7,030 bases of DNA from an uncultured bacterium. Lineage in GTDB: Bacteria; Cyanobacteriota; Vampirovibrionia; Gastranaerophilales; Gastranaerophilaceae. The position numbers and the translations under genes were made by a program. The notes beneath the pieces are model-generated. The model made no database searches, was not told where the DNA came from, and saw only the letters and a program-made list of their open reading frames with translations. The stretch lies in contig CACZPB010000141.1 in assembly GCA_902782905.1 (NCBI GenBank), positions 1 through 7,030 on the forward strand. The letters are read 5' to 3'. Of this stretch, positions 5,203 through 7,030 are shown in pieces; within the stretch, counting starts at the first letter, position 1; each line of letters opens with the position of its first letter.

Positions 5203-6591
5203 ATGAGGGATTATGAACCGTATTATACAGAAGATGGCTCTATAGGGCTTTATTCTCATGCAGACAAGGATGTATTTCATTCCAAATTCGGCGCCCTTAC
5301 AGAAGCATGGGAAAAGTTTGTTATACCTTCTAAAATAGATGAACTTCTCAAGTACAAACAAGAAGTAAACGTTTTGGATATTTGTTACGGAATAGGATAT
5401 AACACAAAAGCTCTCATGAGTTTTGTAATTAATCAAAATAAAAATAAAATTTTGAAAAAAAATATTTTTCAAAAAATAAAAATACTCGTTTCGATATGTG
5501 TCAATAAACTTTTAAGAAAGAACGATGAATTATTATCACATAACGATGCGATACAAGACGATAATATTAAGTCTTTAATTAATATAGATTGTTTAGATAT
5601 TAATGAAGAACTAGTTAAATTATCTCCGTTTTTTAAAACAGTAAAAACTCCTGCGGAGATTTATTCTGATATTGTGCCGGAAATTTTAGATTGTTTTGAG
5701 ACTTATTATAAAGTTAAGGATATTTTCGTAGACGTTGCGTCAAATTTTCTTCCCCAAAACAAAAGAGATATCAAAGCTCTTTTAGAATTAAGATTTAAAA
5801 ATATGCATATTGATAAAGAGTATAAAGTAAATGGTCTTGTAAATTACATTATAATAAATCGTCTCTCAGAATATTTCGGTAGAGAATATATTGACGAAAA
5901 TATTAAAAATATCATCAAAGAAAAGTGGACTTCACAATTTTTTGCAAAGTCTTTAATAAAATATGCCAAATTTAATCAATTTTGGGGGTATAATTTATCC
6001 TCTATGAGTATTTTATCGACCTTCTTACATAATATATATTATCACCATTTATCGATACGTAATAAAAATATCGATTTTAAAGCCGCTGAGAGGCTGTTTA
6101 ACATGCATTTTTACATAAATGACGCAAGAAAGAGTATTTTAAAGTTAAACCGCGAATATGACTGTATATTTTTAGATGCCTTCACTTATACAAAAGCTCC
6201 ACAACTTTGGTCAGTAGAATTCGTTGCTGAGCTTGTAAAAAGATTAAACACTTCAGGAGTCATACTTACTTATTCAAACTCAGCCCAGATAAGAAATACT
6301 TTTTTAGAAAACAATTTATATGTCGGAAAAATTTATAACGAAAAAACAAAAACATTTGTCGGAACAATTGCATCTAATGATAAATCAAAAATAGAGTATC
6401 CGCTTGATAATTTTGAGATAGGTTTGTGTAATACAAAAGCCGGTATTCCGTATCACGATCCTAATCTATCGTTTGACAATAAAGACATCATTGATTTAAG
6501 AGAGTATGAATTTAAAAACAGCAACTTAATGAGCTCATCAAAATATATGAAGCTGCGCTCAGAAAAAGGAGATACAGAGAGTGAAGAATAA
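5203..6591 (+). CDS. MnmC/MnmD-family SAM-dependent methyltransferase with large internal insertion
   Basis: A 462-residue protein of the family (DUF752 type) that methylates the 5-aminomethyl group of tRNA wobble uridine to give mnm5(s2)U; that exact activity is inferred. Family features: YYTEDGSIGLY (7-17), VFHSKFGALTEAWEKFV (24-40), SAM motif I LDICYGIGYN (58-67), an acidic second strand IDCLDINEELV (128-138), NDARKSI (306-312), the signature YDCIFLDAFTYTKAPQLWS (319-337) and GVILTYSNSAQIRNTFL (352-368). The tail AGIPYHDPNL (413-422) resembles, from memory, cyanobacterial members. Motif I and FLDAF are about 260 residues apart against roughly 110 in ordinary MnmD, so 75-126 and about 145-300 contain extra Lys/Asn/Ile-rich sequence with no recognised domain. 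ATG 5203 sits one base after AAGGG, too close for a good ribosome site, but no later in-frame start keeps the conserved N-terminus. The 3' end overlaps the oxidoreductase gene by 11 bases. Confidence 0.8.
   Translation: MRDYEPYYTEDGSIGLYSHADKDVFHSKFGALTEAWEKFVIPSKIDELLKYKQEVNVLDICYGIGYNTKALMSFVINQNKNKILKKNIFQKIKILVSICVNKLLRKNDELLSHNDAIQDDNIKSLINIDCLDINEELVKLSPFFKTVKTPAEIYSDIVPEILDCFETYYKVKDIFVDVASNFLPQNKRDIKALLELRFKNMHIDKEYKVNGLVNYIIINRLSEYFGREYIDENIKNIIKEKWTSQFFAKSLIKYAKFNQFWGYNLSSMSILSTFLHNIYYHHLSIRNKNIDFKAAERLFNMHFYINDARKSILKLNREYDCIFLDAFTYTKAPQLWSVEFVAELVKRLNTSGVILTYSNSAQIRNTFLENNLYVGKIYNEKTKTFVGTIASNDKSKIEYPLDNFEIGLCNTKAGIPYHDPNLSFDNKDIIDLREYEFKNSNLMSSSKYMKLRSEKGDTESEE
5450..5474. repeat. 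Perfect 10-base inverted repeat in the methyltransferase insertion
   Basis: TTTTGAAAAA (5450-5459) and TTTTTCAAAA (5465-5474) are exact reverse complements with a five-base spacer, AAATA. It lies in the first inserted segment of the methyltransferase, encoding Lys/Asn/Ile-rich residues near 83-91. With one G-C pair per arm it would form only a weak RNA hairpin. Confidence 0.55.
6566..6571 (+). promoter_or_regulatory. Ribosome binding site that supports the GTG start of the oxidoreductase
   Basis: AAGGAG, a strong match to the anti-Shine-Dalgarno sequence, lies nine bases before the GTG at 6581 and inside the end of the methyltransferase gene. No ATG or TTG occurs in this frame between it and the FAD-binding motif. 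Confidence 0.8.
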
Positions 6592-7030
6592 ATACGATAT
6601 TATAATTGCAGGCGGGGGAACTGCAGGTGTAGCTTGTGCTTACACTGCATCTAAACTTGGGCTAAAGACATTATTGATAGAAAAAAACAGTTTTTTAGGC
6701 GGCTCAATTACATCTTCCCTTGTTGTTCCTGCAATGAAAACAGCTACGAATGCGATAAATACAGAATTTTTTGATGAACTGTATAATGAATTAGAAAAAG
6801 TAAACGGCGCTATTACTTATTCTGACGGGAATAAAGGTTGGTTTAACCCTGAGCTTGTCAAAATAATTCTCGATAAAATGTTAAAAAATGCCGGTGTAGA
6901 AATTTTATTTGAATCTTCTATAGAAAAAATAGAAGAAAAATTATCGGGATATATCGTCTCGATTTATGACAATAATATTCCACTTAACACAAAAGAATTA
7001 TTGTCACATATCGAAACGAGTATTCTTGTA
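6581..7030 (+). CDS. FAD-dependent oxidoreductase (3'-partial)
   Basis: The frame opens at GTG 6581 and stays open for 150 codons to the window edge, so the C-terminus is missing. The N-terminus is a dinucleotide-binding Rossmann fold: strand YDIIIAG (5-11), GGGTAG (11-16, the GxGxxG loop), a helix to Gly27, and strand TLLIEK (30-35) whose Glu34 should bind the FAD ribose. FLGGSIT (38-44) is the second FAD-contact loop typical of the FAD_oxidored type (PF12831, by recollection of the family pattern), and WFNPELVKIILDKML (90-104) followed by GVEILFESSIEKI (108-120) fits the same family. The substrate is unknown. The 11-base overlap with the methyltransferase gene implies cotranscription and translational coupling. 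It is not obviously the MnmC oxidase domain, which belongs to the DAO family, although its position right after an MnmD-like gene invites that idea. Confidence 0.85.
   Translation, partial: MKNKYDIIIAGGGTAGVACAYTASKLGLKTLLIEKNSFLGGSITSSLVVPAMKTATNAINTEFFDELYNELEKVNGAITYSDGNKGWFNPELVKIILDKMLKNAGVEILFESSIEKIEEKLSGYIVSIYDNNIPLNTKELLSHIETSILV

Noticed and set aside
5179..5472. Open frame on the - strand opposite the methyltransferase start
   Set aside because: It is antisense to the conserved TEDGS and SAM motif I regions; Phe/Ile-rich composition reflects reverse-read Lys/Asn codons.
5203..7030. Methyltransferase plus FAD gene as a simple split MnmC
   Set aside because: The FAD protein has the FLGG loop typical of PF12831-type oxidoreductases, not the DAO pattern of the MnmC oxidase domain; kept only as a hypothesis.
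1..7030. Alternative genetic code (TGA as Trp or Gly)
   Set aside because: TGA ends three genes at the expected places and Trp is encoded by TGG throughout.
1..7030. CRISPR array, tRNA or rRNA gene, insertion sequence
   Set aside because: No regularly spaced repeats, cloverleaf-like sequence, transposase or terminal repeats were seen; nearly every base is coding.

Overview
The window is AT-rich and densely coding, and it reads cleanly with the standard bacterial code: TGA ends three of the genes and tryptophan is TGG. The mix of a cell-division FtsEX pair, a stand-alone HDOD protein, a compact Orn/Lys/Arg-decarboxylase-fold PLP enzyme and an MnmD-like protein with a C-terminal tail of the kind I recall from cyanobacterial homologues suggests a non-photosynthetic cyanobacterial relative (Melainabacteria/Vampirovibrionia, e.g. 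gut Gastranaerophilales). This is a tentative guess from gene content and base composition; other AT-rich phyla are possible.

Left part (1-4122, + strand): five genes run in one direction with only overlaps or gaps of 8-13 bases, so they look like one operon. They are ftsE (its start lies just outside the window), ftsX, an HDOD-domain gene, a 400-residue protein that appears to be a degenerate receiver fused to a degenerate GGDEF domain and an unrecognised C-terminal domain, and an isochorismatase-fold hydrolase. FtsEX is the ATP-driven membrane module that in studied bacteria controls septal peptidoglycan hydrolases. The two genes after it look like regulators, the second without obvious enzymatic capacity, which hints at signal input to division or envelope remodelling.

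Middle (4104-5138, - strand): a convergent gene for a compact fold-type I PLP enzyme overlaps the end of the isochorismatase gene by 19 bases. Its promoter has an extended -10 element placed so that transcription should start at the A of its ATG, so the mRNA is probably leaderless. A 64-base divergent promoter region (5139-5202) separates it from the right part.

Right part (5203-7030, + strand): an MnmC/MnmD-family methyltransferase, expected to act on tRNA wobble uridine, carries a large AT-rich insertion within its catalytic fold. Overlapping its end by 11 bases is a GTG-initiated FAD-dependent oxidoreductase that runs off the window.

The most interesting candidate is the third to fourth gene block behind ftsEX. 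The fourth protein has lost the receiver phospho-Asp and the GGDEF active site but keeps an RxxD at the spacing of a c-di-GMP inhibitory site, so it could be a nucleotide-binding or scaffold protein tied to FtsEX. That is inference from sequence and gene order only.
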